Shown: positions 53,644-62,906, counted from the first letter of the stretch. The stretch: 64,000 nt of DNA from Solimicrobium sp043758755 (GCA_043758755.1 JAYVMW010000051.1:1-64000); one strand, 5' to 3'. Numbers and translations are program-made. Notes: generated from the sequence alone by a model not told the origin.

Positions 53644-53662
53644 GGTGCAATAACATTGCACC
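53644..53662. repeat. dispersed palindrome, copy 3
   Basis: GGTGCAAT-aac-ATTGCACC in the xylA-GH31 gap. The arms extend outward (GCAGG/CCTGC), giving the strongest hairpin of the three copies. Confidence 0.7.
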
Positions 53663-53715
53663 CTGCGAAGCTGTGTAGATCATTGCACCGAACGCATTTG
53701 CCAAGGACCTGACTC

Positions 53716-56586
53716 ATGCAAACAACAGTCGCAACTGCCATTCTGTGTTTAACCCTCGCCGCCTGCGGACCCGCCCTGGCTGACGCCGTAGAAAAAACCG
53801 CAACCGGGATCGTCGTCCACCCGGCACAGGGTCAGATCAGGGAAGTCCGCCTCGAGGTCATGAGTGACAACATCATTCACGTCATCAAACTGGATGATGC
53901 CGGTAAAACGCTCACCCCTTCGCTCATGACCACGGCAGTGCCGTGCCTGTGCAAATTCAGCCTCACCCAGTCAGCTGACATGGTCACTTTAAACGCCGGC
54001 AAAATTTCAGCCCGCGTTTCCCTGCAAACCGGCCAGACCGATTTTTATAACGCTGCAGGCAAAGTGATTCTGAAGCAGTTCGCTGAAAGCATGACACCGG
54101 TCAGCATTGATGGCCAACCGTTTTCTGCCATTAAGGAAAGCTTCAATCCCGGCAGCGGCCACGCCTGGTACGGACTCGGTCAGCATCAAAATGCGCAAAT
54201 GAATCTGAACGGTGAAGATGTGCTGCTGGCCCAGCACAACATGGAAGTCGCGGTACCGTTTGTAATTTCCGACCAAAATTATGGCGTTTTGTGGGACAAC
54301 AATGCCATCTCGCGTTTCGGCGACAGCACACCGTATGGGCCGCTGGGTCGCGACCTGAAACTGGTGGATGCCGAGGGCAAACCGGGTGGGCTCACAGCGC
54401 GCTACTACGTGGACGGCAAACTGGAACTGACCCGGCATGAAACCAACATCGCCTATCAATATCTGAAAGATCTGGCTGAAAACTGGCCGGCCGGCATTGA
54501 GGCACCCAAAAACCTGAAAGACGCCAAAGTGGTGTGGGACGCAACGCTGGTGTCCGATAAATCCGGCACACACAAAATGCAGCTGTATGCGTCCGACTAT
54601 GCAACCTTGTCGATTAATGGCAAGCAGGTGCTGGATGTCTGGCGTCAGGGCTGGAATCCCTGGTATCACAATGTTGAAGTCAAATTCACTGCCGGAAAAC
54701 CGGTAGCGTTTCATCTGGAATGGAAACCGTCCGGCGGCATGATTACCGTCACGCACAATGATCCGCTGCCGTATGCCGAACGTCATGCTCTGACGTTTTC
54801 CTCCGAAATCGCGCAGAGCATCAATTACTATGTGATCGATGCCGAGAGCATGGACGATGTCATCGCCGGGTATCGGCAGCTGACCGGCCAGGCCCCGATG
54901 ATGCCGAAATGGGCTTACGGCTTTTGGCAGTCACGCCAGCGCTATGAAACCCAGGAGCAGATTCTGGGCGCAGTGCAGGAATACCGCAGGCGTGGCTGGC
55001 CGCTCGACAATATCGTGCAGGACTGGTTTTACTGGCCCGAAGACGGCTGGGGGTCGCATGATTTTGACAAAACCCGCTTCCCCGATCCGAAAGGCATGGT
55101 CGAGGCGATTCATCGCAATCATGCACACGTCATGCTGTCGATCTGGGGCAAGTTCTATCCCAATACCGACAATTACAAAGAACTCGATGCGGCCGGTCAT
55201 ATGTGGACCCAAAATGTCGTCAACGGCGATGTAGACTGGGTTGGACCGGGCTATAAAAACTCGCACTACGATCCGTATACCCAGGACGCGCGCGATATCT
55301 ACTACCGTCAGATCAAAACCAAACTGGGCAGTCTGGGTTTCGACGCCTGGTGGATGGATAACAGCGAACCGGATGTCTTGTCCAATACCCGGCCGGCCGA
55401 TTTCAAAAAGCTGATTGGCCCGACCGTGTACGGCGCCGGGGAAATCACCTTCAACCCCTACAGTCTTCTGCATACTCAGGCGCTGTTTGACGGCTTGAAG
55501 CGCGATCAGCCCGATACCCGGCAGTTCATTCTGTCGCGTTCCGGTTTTGCCGGTATCCAGCGCAATGCGGTGGCGGTCTGGAGTGGCGATACGGTGGCGC
55601 GCTGGAACAATCTGTATGACCAGATTTCAGCGGGAGTGAGTTTTTCGATGTCGGGCATCCCGAACTGGACCCACGACATCGGCGGTTATGCGCAGGAAAC
55701 CCGTTACCAATTTGGCGATGTCGGCTCCGCCCAGGAAAACCGCACGGTTGCCAGTACTGCGGCCAATCCGGCCGATATCAAGGAATGGCAGGAACTCAAT
55801 CTGCGCTGGTTCCAGTTTGGCGCGTTGACGCCGCTGTTCCGCTCGCATGGCGAAGTGGTCAAACGGGAAATCTACAATATCGCCCCCGAAGGCTCGGCGA
55901 TGCGCGAATCCATGGTCTGGTATGACCGGTTGCGCTATCGTCTCATGCCGTATATCTACGCCACGGCGTCGGACATTTTCTATCATTCCGGCACCATGAT
56001 GCGCGGCCTGGTGATGGACTTCCCCCAGGATGGGCAGGTCAAAAACATCAAGGATCAGTATCTGTTCGGTCATGCGCTCATGGTCGCACCGGTTTATGTA
56101 TATGGTGCGCGAGAACGCAGTGTATACATGCCGCGCGGCGCGAACTGGTTCGACTTCAATACCGGTGAGCTGTACCGGGGTGGCAGCAGGGTCCAGGTGG
56201 CAGCACCACTGACGCGCATGCCGCTGTTTGTGAAAGCTGGCTCGATTCTGCCCATGGGTCCGGTCACCCAGTATGTGGATGAGCATCCCGACGCAGCGCT
56301 GACTCTGGTGGTGTATACCGGCGCAGATGGCCAGTTCAGTCTGTATGAAGACGATGGCGTAAGCAATGGCTATACGCGCGGCGAATCCAGCCGGATTCCA
56401 TTGAGTTACAACGACCGGACCGGTATTGTGACTATTGGACAACGGATTGGACAATACTCTGGCATGGTAGCGCGCCGTCAGTTTAATATCCATTTTATCC
56501 GGCCAGGCATGTCCAGTTCAGCAAGTCTGGATGAGGCAGACAAGATTGTCAGTTATGAGGGTCAGGCTGTCACAGTAGGAAAATAA
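53716..56586 (+). CDS. GH31 alpha-xylosidase with PA14 insert
   Basis: The product has 956 residues with a signal peptide (ATAILCLTLAACGPALADA; the internal AACG could act as a lipobox). N-terminal beta domain with GHAWYGLGQHQNAQMNLNG. A PA14-like module lies at about 225-360 (TARYYVDGKLELTR to PVAFHLEWKPSGGM). The GH31 barrel has WPLDNIVQDWFYWPEDGWGS and the nucleophile Asp in FDAWWMDNSEPDVL (about residue 550); LSRSGFAGIQRNAVAVWSGD holds the acid/base Asp. This architecture is that of xyloglucan-acting alpha-xylosidases such as Cellvibrio CjXyl31A. It would remove the terminal alpha-1,6-xylose, feeding XylFGH. Confidence 0.93.
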   Translation: MQTTVATAILCLTLAACGPALADAVEKTATGIVVHPAQGQIREVRLEVMSDNIIHVIKLDDAGKTLTPSLMTTAVPCLCKFSLTQSADMVTLNAGKISARVSLQTGQTDFYNAAGKVILKQFAESMTPVSIDGQPFSAIKESFNPGSGHAWYGLGQHQNAQMNLNGEDVLLAQHNMEVAVPFVISDQNYGVLWDNNAISRFGDSTPYGPLGRDLKLVDAEGKPGGLTARYYVDGKLELTRHETNIAYQYLKDLAENWPAGIEAPKNLKDAKVVWDATLVSDKSGTHKMQLYASDYATLSINGKQVLDVWRQGWNPWYHNVEVKFTAGKPVAFHLEWKPSGGMITVTHNDPLPYAERHALTFSSEIAQSINYYVIDAESMDDVIAGYRQLTGQAPMMPKWAYGFWQSRQRYETQEQILGAVQEYRRRGWPLDNIVQDWFYWPEDGWGSHDFDKTRFPDPKGMVEAIHRNHAHVMLSIWGKFYPNTDNYKELDAAGHMWTQNVVNGDVDWVGPGYKNSHYDPYTQDARDIYYRQIKTKLGSLGFDAWWMDNSEPDVLSNTRPADFKKLIGPTVYGAGEITFNPYSLLHTQALFDGLKRDQPDTRQFILSRSGFAGIQRNAVAVWSGDTVARWNNLYDQISAGVSFSMSGIPNWTHDIGGYAQETRYQFGDVGSAQENRTVASTAANPADIKEWQELNLRWFQFGALTPLFRSHGEVVKREIYNIAPEGSAMRESMVWYDRLRYRLMPYIYATASDIFYHSGTMMRGLVMDFPQDGQVKNIKDQYLFGHALMVAPVYVYGARERSVYMPRGANWFDFNTGELYRGGSRVQVAAPLTRMPLFVKAGSILPMGPVTQYVDEHPDAALTLVVYTGADGQFSLYEDDGVSNGYTRGESSRIPLSYNDRTGIVTIGQRIGQYSGMVARRQFNIHFIRPGMSSSASLDEADKIVSYEGQAVTVGK

Positions 56587-56636
56587 GGGAAGCAGACCAG
56601 TTAAGTGTTGACTAACCGAATACAAGGATTAGGAAC

Positions 56637-57383
56637 ATGGTAATGACAAAACAGCCTGCCGCACGCAGGTATGGCAAGGCTGCGCCGCATTTCCCAACCG
56701 GCCTGCAGGAATATCAGTCCTATCTGAATCCGGCGGCAAAACTGCCTGCCCCTCCCGAAGTCTTGCACCGCTACCAACAGGTGATTCGCTGGCCACTGGA
56801 CGGCAATGACATCTATGGCGACTGCTCGATGGCGGCCGCTGCGCACGCGATCCATGCCTGGAATATTGCCACCCGCCAGTCCCACCCCGTCCCCAATACC
56901 GATGAAGTGCTGACTGAATACTTCAAGCTGACCAAAGGCGCAGATATTCCGCTGGTCGAAGCCGAGGTTCTGAAACTCTGGCACCGTAGCGGTTTATGGG
57001 GCCACAGAATCCTCGGTTATACACCGGTGAATTTACAGAATATCCATCTGATCAAGCAGGCTGTGTATCTGTACGGTCTGGTTTTTGTGGGCGTGCGGCT
57101 CACGCACAGCGCCGAACACCAGTGGAAACAGCAAAAAGACTGGGCACTGAAACGCGGCTGGGAGTCTGAAGCCATTATCGGTGGTCATGCCATTCCGATC
57201 ATCGGCTATGACCGGGACAGCTTCTACGTGGTCACCTGGGGACGTGTGCAGAGAATGACCTTAGCCTGGTGGCATGCCTATGGCGATGAAGCCTGGGCGA
57301 TCTTCCCGATCCAGCTCAAGGAGGCAGGTGGCTGCGACCATTTGCATCTGGACCGCCTGCATGCTGATCTGAAAAATATCTGA
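56637..57383 (+). CDS. papain-fold-like putative cysteine peptidase
   Basis: The product has 248 residues and no signal peptide. A Cys in GNDIYGDCSMAAAAHAIHAW (about residue 63) and a His in AIIGGHAIPIIGYDRDSFYV followed by VVTWGRVQRMTLAWW are placed as in papain/C39-like folds (C-x-x-A-A...G-G-H-A...hGY...W-G). Similar proteins are found sporadically in bacteria, their role being unknown. It has its own AGGA site, starts 50 bp after GH31, and precedes the TPR protein by 27 bp, so the two may work as a pair. Confidence 0.6.
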   Translation: MVMTKQPAARRYGKAAPHFPTGLQEYQSYLNPAAKLPAPPEVLHRYQQVIRWPLDGNDIYGDCSMAAAAHAIHAWNIATRQSHPVPNTDEVLTEYFKLTKGADIPLVEAEVLKLWHRSGLWGHRILGYTPVNLQNIHLIKQAVYLYGLVFVGVRLTHSAEHQWKQQKDWALKRGWESEAIIGGHAIPIIGYDRDSFYVVTWGRVQRMTLAWWHAYGDEAWAIFPIQLKEAGGCDHLHLDRLHADLKNI

Positions 57384-57410
57384 AAAATATCAGAAACAAC
57401 GGGAGCAGAC

Positions 57411-59351
57411 ATGGCGGAAGACCTGACCGGCGGGATAATGGGGGAAGAAGAAGAGCGGCTTGAGCTGGAAGATGCCGAACTCTCGCTGATCACCGACTCT
57501 GCCAGTGCCGACCCGTTCGCTGCCGCCATTGCCCATCAGGCCGCGCTGTACAGTCCCGAAGTGGCGCGCGACGCCTCGCGTTTTCTGCAAGTGCAGGCCA
57601 ATCATGTGGAAGCGCAGACCGGCCATGTGCACATCCAGACCAAACTGCTCCGGGATGAACATGACCTGCGTCTGGCGCACTTGAAGAATCAGTTGCGCGA
57701 AGAAACCGTGCGCCGGCTCGGTCTGCGGCTGCGCGTGGCCTTTCAGGTGTTTCTGGCCTGCGTGGCCACCGCAATCGGTGTGGCCAGCATCTTCATGGTA
57801 CATGACGCATTCCTGTCGCGCAGTGTGGTCATTGACGCGTTCGATATTTCTCCCAGCCTCGCCACTCAGGTACCGAACGGAAAAATCGTCGCCACCGGAC
57901 TGCTCGATGTGCTCTCACGCATTCAGGCCGCCACGCGCACCAGCGCCGAGCGGCGCGCACTGTCAAGCGCCTGGACCAACGATATCGCCATCGACGTGCC
58001 GGAAACCGGCGTCTCGGTCGGTCAGATCGAACGCACGCTCAAGGAGCGCTTCGGTCACGACCAGCACATTTATGGCGATGTGGTGCAAACCGCCGACGGT
58101 GGACTGGCACTCACGGTGCGCGGCACCGGAATTTTGGCCAAAACATTTACCGATCAGGAGCGCAATCTGGATAAACTGCTTACCGATGCCGGCGAATATA
58201 TCTACGGTCAGTCGCAACCCGGCCTGTGGGTCAATTACCTGACCAATGCCAACCGCAACGACGATGCGATCCGCTTTGCCAAGGCTGCCTATCCGGTGGT
58301 ACCGGCCAGTGAAAAGCCCTATGTCCTGAATTACTGGGGCAACGCCATCGTCGGCCAGGGCAACCCGGGCGCCATGCAGGAAGCCCTGTCACTGTACCGG
58401 GAAACGGTCCGACTCAAACCCGATTACTGGAGCGGCTACAACAACATCATTTATGCGTTATGGAACCTTGGCAATGAGGAAGCTTCGATACGCGAAGCCG
58501 ACCAGCTCATGAAACTGGCCGGAGGACGCCCGGGCCGTGCGCCGGAAACTACCTACCAGAATTACGATCAGCAGGTCTGGGATCTGACCACGGTGCGCGC
58601 CGAAAATATCGCGGACATGGAGTCGCACGATGGCGTCGGCATTTTTGCCAGTCTGGCCGGCTCGGCCAACCTGCAGGCCGCCCAGTCCGACGTCATGATG
58701 CATGACGTCGAATCAGCGGCACTGCGCGTGAAGACTGCCAATATCGACGCCAAAAACGCCGCCGACGTCTCGGTAGCAGCGCTGACCAGAGCGCTGCTGG
58801 CCGAAGAACTGGGCGATCTGAAACAGGCTTCCACCGAATGGGATACCTTTACCGAAGCCTATGCGAACCGGGCGGTCTCCACCAACAACACGTTTTACAT
58901 GTGCTATGCCGCACCCACTTATGAAAAAACCCACCAGCATGCCAAGGCCGATGCAGCGCTGGATGGCCCGCTGAACGCCATTGGCATTGGCACTTTTGTG
59001 GACTGCTACCGCTTCAGAGCCGACGTGCTCGATCTGCGCGATGACTGGGCCGGCGCACAGACCTGGTATGCCAAAGCCATTGCGCTGGCGCCCAGCATTC
59101 CATCCGGCTACCTTTCATACGGCATGGCACTGGCCAGACACGGCGATCTGAAACGGGCTGCCGAACAATTTAAACTGGCCAACAGCAAAGGACCGCGCTG
59201 GGCCGATCCGCTCAAGGCCTGGGGTGATGTACTGATGAAACAGGGGCACGCTTCTGAGGCGCTGGACAAGTTTGACGAGGCAGTGAAATTTGCGCCGAAG
59301 TGGCAGCAGTTGCAGCAGGCGCGCGAGCTTGCGCTTAAGGTGAAGAATTGA
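57411..59351 (+). CDS. membrane-anchored TPR-repeat protein
   Basis: The product has 646 residues. It has an acidic N-terminus (EEEERLELEDAEL), a helical/coiled-coil segment (about 55-100), one transmembrane helix (VFLACVATAIGVASIFMV, about 108-128), a small alpha/beta domain (about 140-260) and C-terminal TPR-like helix pairs: EALSLYRETVRLKPDYWSGY, SLAGSANL region, AQTWYAKAIALAPSIPSGYL, AAEQFKLANSKGPRWADPLK and EALDKFDEAVKFAPKW. It is probably an inner-membrane scaffold facing the periplasm. The last about 80 bases have a degenerate copy at 61667-61755. Confidence 0.75.
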   Translation: MAEDLTGGIMGEEEERLELEDAELSLITDSASADPFAAAIAHQAALYSPEVARDASRFLQVQANHVEAQTGHVHIQTKLLRDEHDLRLAHLKNQLREETVRRLGLRLRVAFQVFLACVATAIGVASIFMVHDAFLSRSVVIDAFDISPSLATQVPNGKIVATGLLDVLSRIQAATRTSAERRALSSAWTNDIAIDVPETGVSVGQIERTLKERFGHDQHIYGDVVQTADGGLALTVRGTGILAKTFTDQERNLDKLLTDAGEYIYGQSQPGLWVNYLTNANRNDDAIRFAKAAYPVVPASEKPYVLNYWGNAIVGQGNPGAMQEALSLYRETVRLKPDYWSGYNNIIYALWNLGNEEASIREADQLMKLAGGRPGRAPETTYQNYDQQVWDLTTVRAENIADMESHDGVGIFASLAGSANLQAAQSDVMMHDVESAALRVKTANIDAKNAADVSVAALTRALLAEELGDLKQASTEWDTFTEAYANRAVSTNNTFYMCYAAPTYEKTHQHAKADAALDGPLNAIGIGTFVDCYRFRADVLDLRDDWAGAQTWYAKAIALAPSIPSGYLSYGMALARHGDLKRAAEQFKLANSKGPRWADPLKAWGDVLMKQGHASEALDKFDEAVKFAPKWQQLQQARELALKVKN

Positions 59352-59381
59352 CATGCAACTTCACCCCCGGCTTTGCATGTT

Positions 59382-61058
59382 CTATGACGCACCCCAAAGA
59401 CGCCGAAATACTGATCTGAAAAATTGACCAATGTTCATGGAGATGCAGGTTATCCAGCTCCAAAACGAAGGTGGTGGTGCTGGCAGTTGCCGCTGCGCCA
59501 CGGGCAAAATAATTGACCGGACCGGATTGAAAGTAACCGCCCTCGCCTGATTGGATCGTGCCGATCTAGACTGGACTGGCAGATACGGATCTTCAAAAAC
59601 ATTCAGACCGTTGTGGTTGCGGGTCTTCACAGAAGCATTGCGCCAGGAGCTAACCATAAATGCATCGTTATTTCTTTCGGCGACTACAAACAAATTTGAA
59701 TCCACGCCACATCTGGTACTGAAAATTACCAATGGAACGTTTGCACCACGCAGATCAGCACCATATAAAGCAGAACTGCCGAAATTGGCGCAATTCAAAT
59801 TTGCCAACCTTAAATTGGCTCTGTTGAAATTTGCTTTGCCAAATATCATGTTTTCCAAATTAGTGCCGCTAAGATCTGCATAACTCAAATCTGCGTCTTC
59901 CAAAATTACGCCTGATAAATTCATCCCCTTAAAATTTGCGTGACATAAATTTGTGTGAGAGAAATTTGCCCCGTGCAATGCCAGTCCGTTAAAGTTTATA
60001 CTCCGTAAGTCCGCACCGCTTAAGTTTGCACCATCAAAGTTCGTTCCAGTAAAAACCGCGCCAATCAAAGTGGTTCTGCTCAAATTAACGCGTCGCAAAT
60101 TCACGCCACTAAAATCAGCCTTCTTCAAATTCGCCCCGGCAAACGATGTATCGTTTAAATTCGCTCCTTTAAAAATGGTATTTTCCATATTTGCCTTGGT
60201 AAATATGGCCCCTTGTAAGTTCGAACCCGTCAAATTGATATTTCTTAAATCTGCTTTGCAAAATTTAGCCCCGTCAACAGACAATACATTCAATTTGGCA
60301 CCAAATAAATTTGCCCTTTCAAAGTGACTCCACGCCAAATTTGCGCCATTGAATACGGCATTGTTTAAATTGGCGTCATTAAAATTTGCGCCCCTTAAAT
60401 CAATTCCAGAAAAATTTGCTTCACTTAAATTCGAGTTTGAGAAATTCGCTCCCCGCAAGTTTATTCCCTCAAAATTCATCCCACTTAAATCAAGCCAGGG
60501 AACACAAATTAAGCCATTGCCAGCATTAAATATCCTGAATCTAAAGTCGGCGGATTGAGTTTTGGCATAATCGATGATGAGCTGTTTGGCATTGCGCACC
60601 ACATCGCTGTTTTCACGCGAGGTTAACAAGCACCTTATATCGTCAAAGAATGTTTCAACCATTTCATCGTTACCTGCCAATGCCCATGTCATTTTTTCGC
60701 CGGTCATACCATGAAAAACATTCAATGCATTTTTTAAAGGATCTATGTATCTGGTCTCTACAGCGTAGTCACAGTCACTGTCACTTTCAGCATCATTTTC
60801 CGTCTCATCTATCTCTGACGAAACTGGAGAATCCATCTCCGCGGAATTTGAATGCCATTGATTCGGAGCGGTCATGACTGAACTGCGTCGTTTTTTAAAT
60901 TGACCTGCCTGCGAATCTTGAATTACTTTAGCAGGCAAGCCAATCGTTGGAGAATCATTGTCACTTGTTGGGTCACTTGAAAGCGAGGCGGCATTAACCG
61001 GAAGCGGCTCAACAATATATGTGTGCGCATAAGTGCGTGAGGTTGTAAACGGGATCAT
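59382..61058 (-). CDS. pentapeptide-repeat protein, effector-like
   Basis: The product has 558 residues. A polar N-terminus (MIPFTTSRTYAHTYIVEPLP) and acidic segment precede a helical part (VFHGMTGEKMTWALAGNDEM). More than 40 consecutive A(N/D)(L/F)xx pentapeptides follow (about 170-415), predicted to form a right-handed beta helix. The C-terminal tail is Pro/Arg-rich and ends with SFWSWITCISMNIGQFFRSV then FRRLWGAS. No signal peptide. The paralogue at 63035 keeps the tail almost unchanged. Pentapeptide proteins include T3/T4 effectors (PipB-like) and gyrase mimics; the long flanking domains favour an effector. The ATG overlaps the upstream ORF stop by 4 bp. The gene is AT-rich compared with its neighbours. 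Confidence 0.8.
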   Translation of the reverse strand: MIPFTTSRTYAHTYIVEPLPVNAASLSSDPTSDNDSPTIGLPAKVIQDSQAGQFKKRRSSVMTAPNQWHSNSAEMDSPVSSEIDETENDAESDSDCDYAVETRYIDPLKNALNVFHGMTGEKMTWALAGNDEMVETFFDDIRCLLTSRENSDVVRNAKQLIIDYAKTQSADFRFRIFNAGNGLICVPWLDLSGMNFEGINLRGANFSNSNLSEANFSGIDLRGANFNDANLNNAVFNGANLAWSHFERANLFGAKLNVLSVDGAKFCKADLRNINLTGSNLQGAIFTKANMENTIFKGANLNDTSFAGANLKKADFSGVNLRRVNLSRTTLIGAVFTGTNFDGANLSGADLRSINFNGLALHGANFSHTNLCHANFKGMNLSGVILEDADLSYADLSGTNLENMIFGKANFNRANLRLANLNCANFGSSALYGADLRGANVPLVIFSTRCGVDSNLFVVAERNNDAFMVSSWRNASVKTRNHNGLNVFEDPYLPVQSRSARSNQARAVTFNPVRSIILPVAQRQLPAPPPSFWSWITCISMNIGQFFRSVFRRLWGAS

Positions 61059-61399
61059 GATTGATCCTTTCTTTCACTTACTTTTTTCAAAGACGGTTGG
61101 TAATTCAAGTTCTTAATTTTGTGTCCATCCTGGGGGATATCGTGGAATGTCTGTTTGATATTAACCGATTGAAAATCAGCGCCAGTCGTATCAGCGGATC
61201 GGATATCCGTTCTTTTAAATTTGGCTCCTGAAAAATTCGTATTATTGCAAATGGCGCTAATGAATTTGGCGCCGGTCAAATTCGTACTTGATACCGGTTC
61301 GGTTCCAAGGAGCGGCACTGCGCCATACGAATTAAGTGAGGAAGAAGCAAACGAAGAGGATGCAAATGAGGATTGGGTTCTTGAAAGTGGTAAATTCAT
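61055..61399 (-). CDS. small pentapeptide-containing protein
   Basis: The product has 114 residues: a Ser-rich start (MNLPLSRTQSSFASSSFASS), then about eight pentapeptides (TNLTGAKFISAICNNTNFSG, AKFKRTDIRSADTTGADFQS) and a basic tail. It is upstream of and overlapping (ATGA, 61055-61058) the large pentapeptide gene, so translation is coupled. It could be a shortened relative of the larger protein or a partner. No known family beyond the repeats. Confidence 0.6.
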   Translation of the reverse strand: MNLPLSRTQSSFASSSFASSSLNSYGAVPLLGTEPVSSTNLTGAKFISAICNNTNFSGAKFKRTDIRSADTTGADFQSVNIKQTFHDIPQDGHKIKNLNYQPSLKKVSERKDQS

Positions 61400-61919
61400 G
61401 AGTCTACTTAAGGCACGGCTTTCCGGAACAATGACTGAACATGGCCCCTGATCAAATCAACGGTTTGATCCGACACACAGTTTTGTATTCCATTAAAACG
61501 ATGCTCATCCTTTCCTTAAAAATAAATTTTTCAAAAACAGCATTACTGGGCTGCCACATCGTGACCGCTTGATGCAGGCAACTAACAGTAGATTAATTTT
61601 TTGCAAATTAGTTTCAGGTTGTCCCCAAGTATTTTCACGTAGGCGAATAACAGGTTATTCCGCACAACGCTGGAGAAATTTGGCCAGGCAGTGAAATTTT
61701 CGTCGAAGTGGCAGCAGGCGCGAACTTGTACTCAAGGGGAAGGACAAGTAGCGCAAATCGAAAAATTTCAACCTGATCGACACCAAATATGACGATGTCA
61801 TCAGAATCAAAAACCGACCCCGTCTATGAGTCGCCGAGACGCGGCAGACTTCTACGTATTAGCATCAGTTTGATACCAATAATAATTAAACTACCATAGC
61901 GGACCAGGCTCGGGGCACG
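61400..61919. other. intergenic region with a relic of the TPR gene
   Basis: No intact gene is visible. Bases 61667-61755 resemble the last about 85 bases of the TPR gene (59266-59351): both contain GAGGCAGTGAAATTT-like and GAAGTGGCAGCAG stretches, with small deletions and shifted frames in this copy. The rest, AT-rich, holds the promoters of the two flanking divergent genes, which I cannot pinpoint. Confidence 0.55.
61667..61755 (+). pseudogene. degenerate copy of the TPR gene 3' end
   Basis: The similarity to the TPR gene end covers GGCAGTGAAATTT, TCGAAGTGGCAGCAG and GCGCGA. A 9-base TTGCAGCAG unit is missing and the frame is lost. It marks the left border of a duplicated segment whose right part would be the second pentapeptide gene. 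Confidence 0.55.
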
Positions 61920-62906
61920 ATGAAATTCTACCAATGCCAACATTTCTTCCCCACAAAAATCCGCACAGTTTTAACTATTGGACTTGTTATGACTTGTACC
62001 TTCCTGCGATCTCAAATTTCGGATTACTGCGATTTTTTCAGATGCCGTTCATATCCAAACCCTCCGCCTAGTGCCGGTGAACTGAATCACCTCTCAGTCA
62101 AAACTGTGGTCGCCAGCCCCATAGTGAAAAATATTGCAGGTGCAACCATCGCGGCAGGAACAGGTGTAATTCTGGGGTGCCCTTTGCTGGCCGGCGCACT
62201 GATAACGTTAGGAGTGAGCACTTCATGGCTGGGCGGAGCCGGCATCATCATTGCTGCGGTCGGGGTCGGTTTGTGGCTGCTAAGTACTTATTTGTCGACA
62301 AAAAATTTAGCGTATGGCGAGAGCATTTATTTTCATATTCTTGCATCCGTCGTCGACGCAGCGATTGGAATCCTTCCAGTTATTATCAGTGCCGCTTACA
62401 ACAGAATTAAAGTCTGCTGTGCTGATGATCGTTATGATATGGATGTCTACTCGACCTATGTTCCTGAAGACGCCTCCGAATGCAACAGTGAATACTCGCC
62501 ATCGATAGCGGATTTGAGAGTTGACTCTGCATCACCAGAGGGATCGTTATCCGATCCTGATCCTGAAGTTTTATCGCCATCCGTCTATTGCCACCGGCCT
62601 CCGGCAGCGTGGTTCAGAGCGGAGCCCGTATCACCGGACGGACAGAGACCCGCTTATCAATCCGGAATTCCAGCCTGGCTAAGCGATGACATCCCAACTT
62701 CTGCCCGGCGCGCCAGAGTGAGCTCTGCATCACAGGAAAGTCAGGCATCCAGTTCCTCTTCTTCAAGACGAAGTTCTGTAGACAGTGGTCCTGATTCACG
62801 ACCGACCAGTCCGGTATTGCAACCGACCATCCAGGCAGCACCAACTTTGCAAACAGCACCAACCATGCAAACAGAACCCACTGTGCAACTGCCACCGACC
62901 ATGTAA
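61920..62906 (+). CDS. hypothetical membrane protein with Ser-rich, repeat-tailed C-terminus
   Basis: The product has 328 residues and I do not recognise it. There is one N-terminal hydrophobic segment (TVLTIGLVMTCTFLRS), then a Gly/Ala/Ile-rich membrane block with two to three helices (about 65-165: NIAGATIAAGTGVILGCPLL, GGAGIIIAAVGVGLWLLSTY, ASVVDAAIGILPVIISA). It is followed by about 160 residues of predicted disorder: acidic, then Ser-rich (SSASQESQASSSSSSRRSS). The last 27 residues are four and a half copies of a hexapeptide PT(I/L/M/V)Q(A/T/L)(A/E/P). The start has CGGGG upstream. The layout (membrane hairpin plus Ser/Pro-rich tail) recalls host-membrane-inserted effectors, but no export signal can be shown. 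Confidence 0.55.
   Translation: MKFYQCQHFFPTKIRTVLTIGLVMTCTFLRSQISDYCDFFRCRSYPNPPPSAGELNHLSVKTVVASPIVKNIAGATIAAGTGVILGCPLLAGALITLGVSTSWLGGAGIIIAAVGVGLWLLSTYLSTKNLAYGESIYFHILASVVDAAIGILPVIISAAYNRIKVCCADDRYDMDVYSTYVPEDASECNSEYSPSIADLRVDSASPEGSLSDPDPEVLSPSVYCHRPPAAWFRAEPVSPDGQRPAYQSGIPAWLSDDIPTSARRARVSSASQESQASSSSSSRRSSVDSGPDSRPTSPVLQPTIQAAPTLQTAPTMQTEPTVQLPPTM

Noticed and set aside
55627..56493. 288-residue minus-strand ORF inside GH31
   Set aside because: It is antisense to conserved GH31 motifs, with no recognisable domain or start site.
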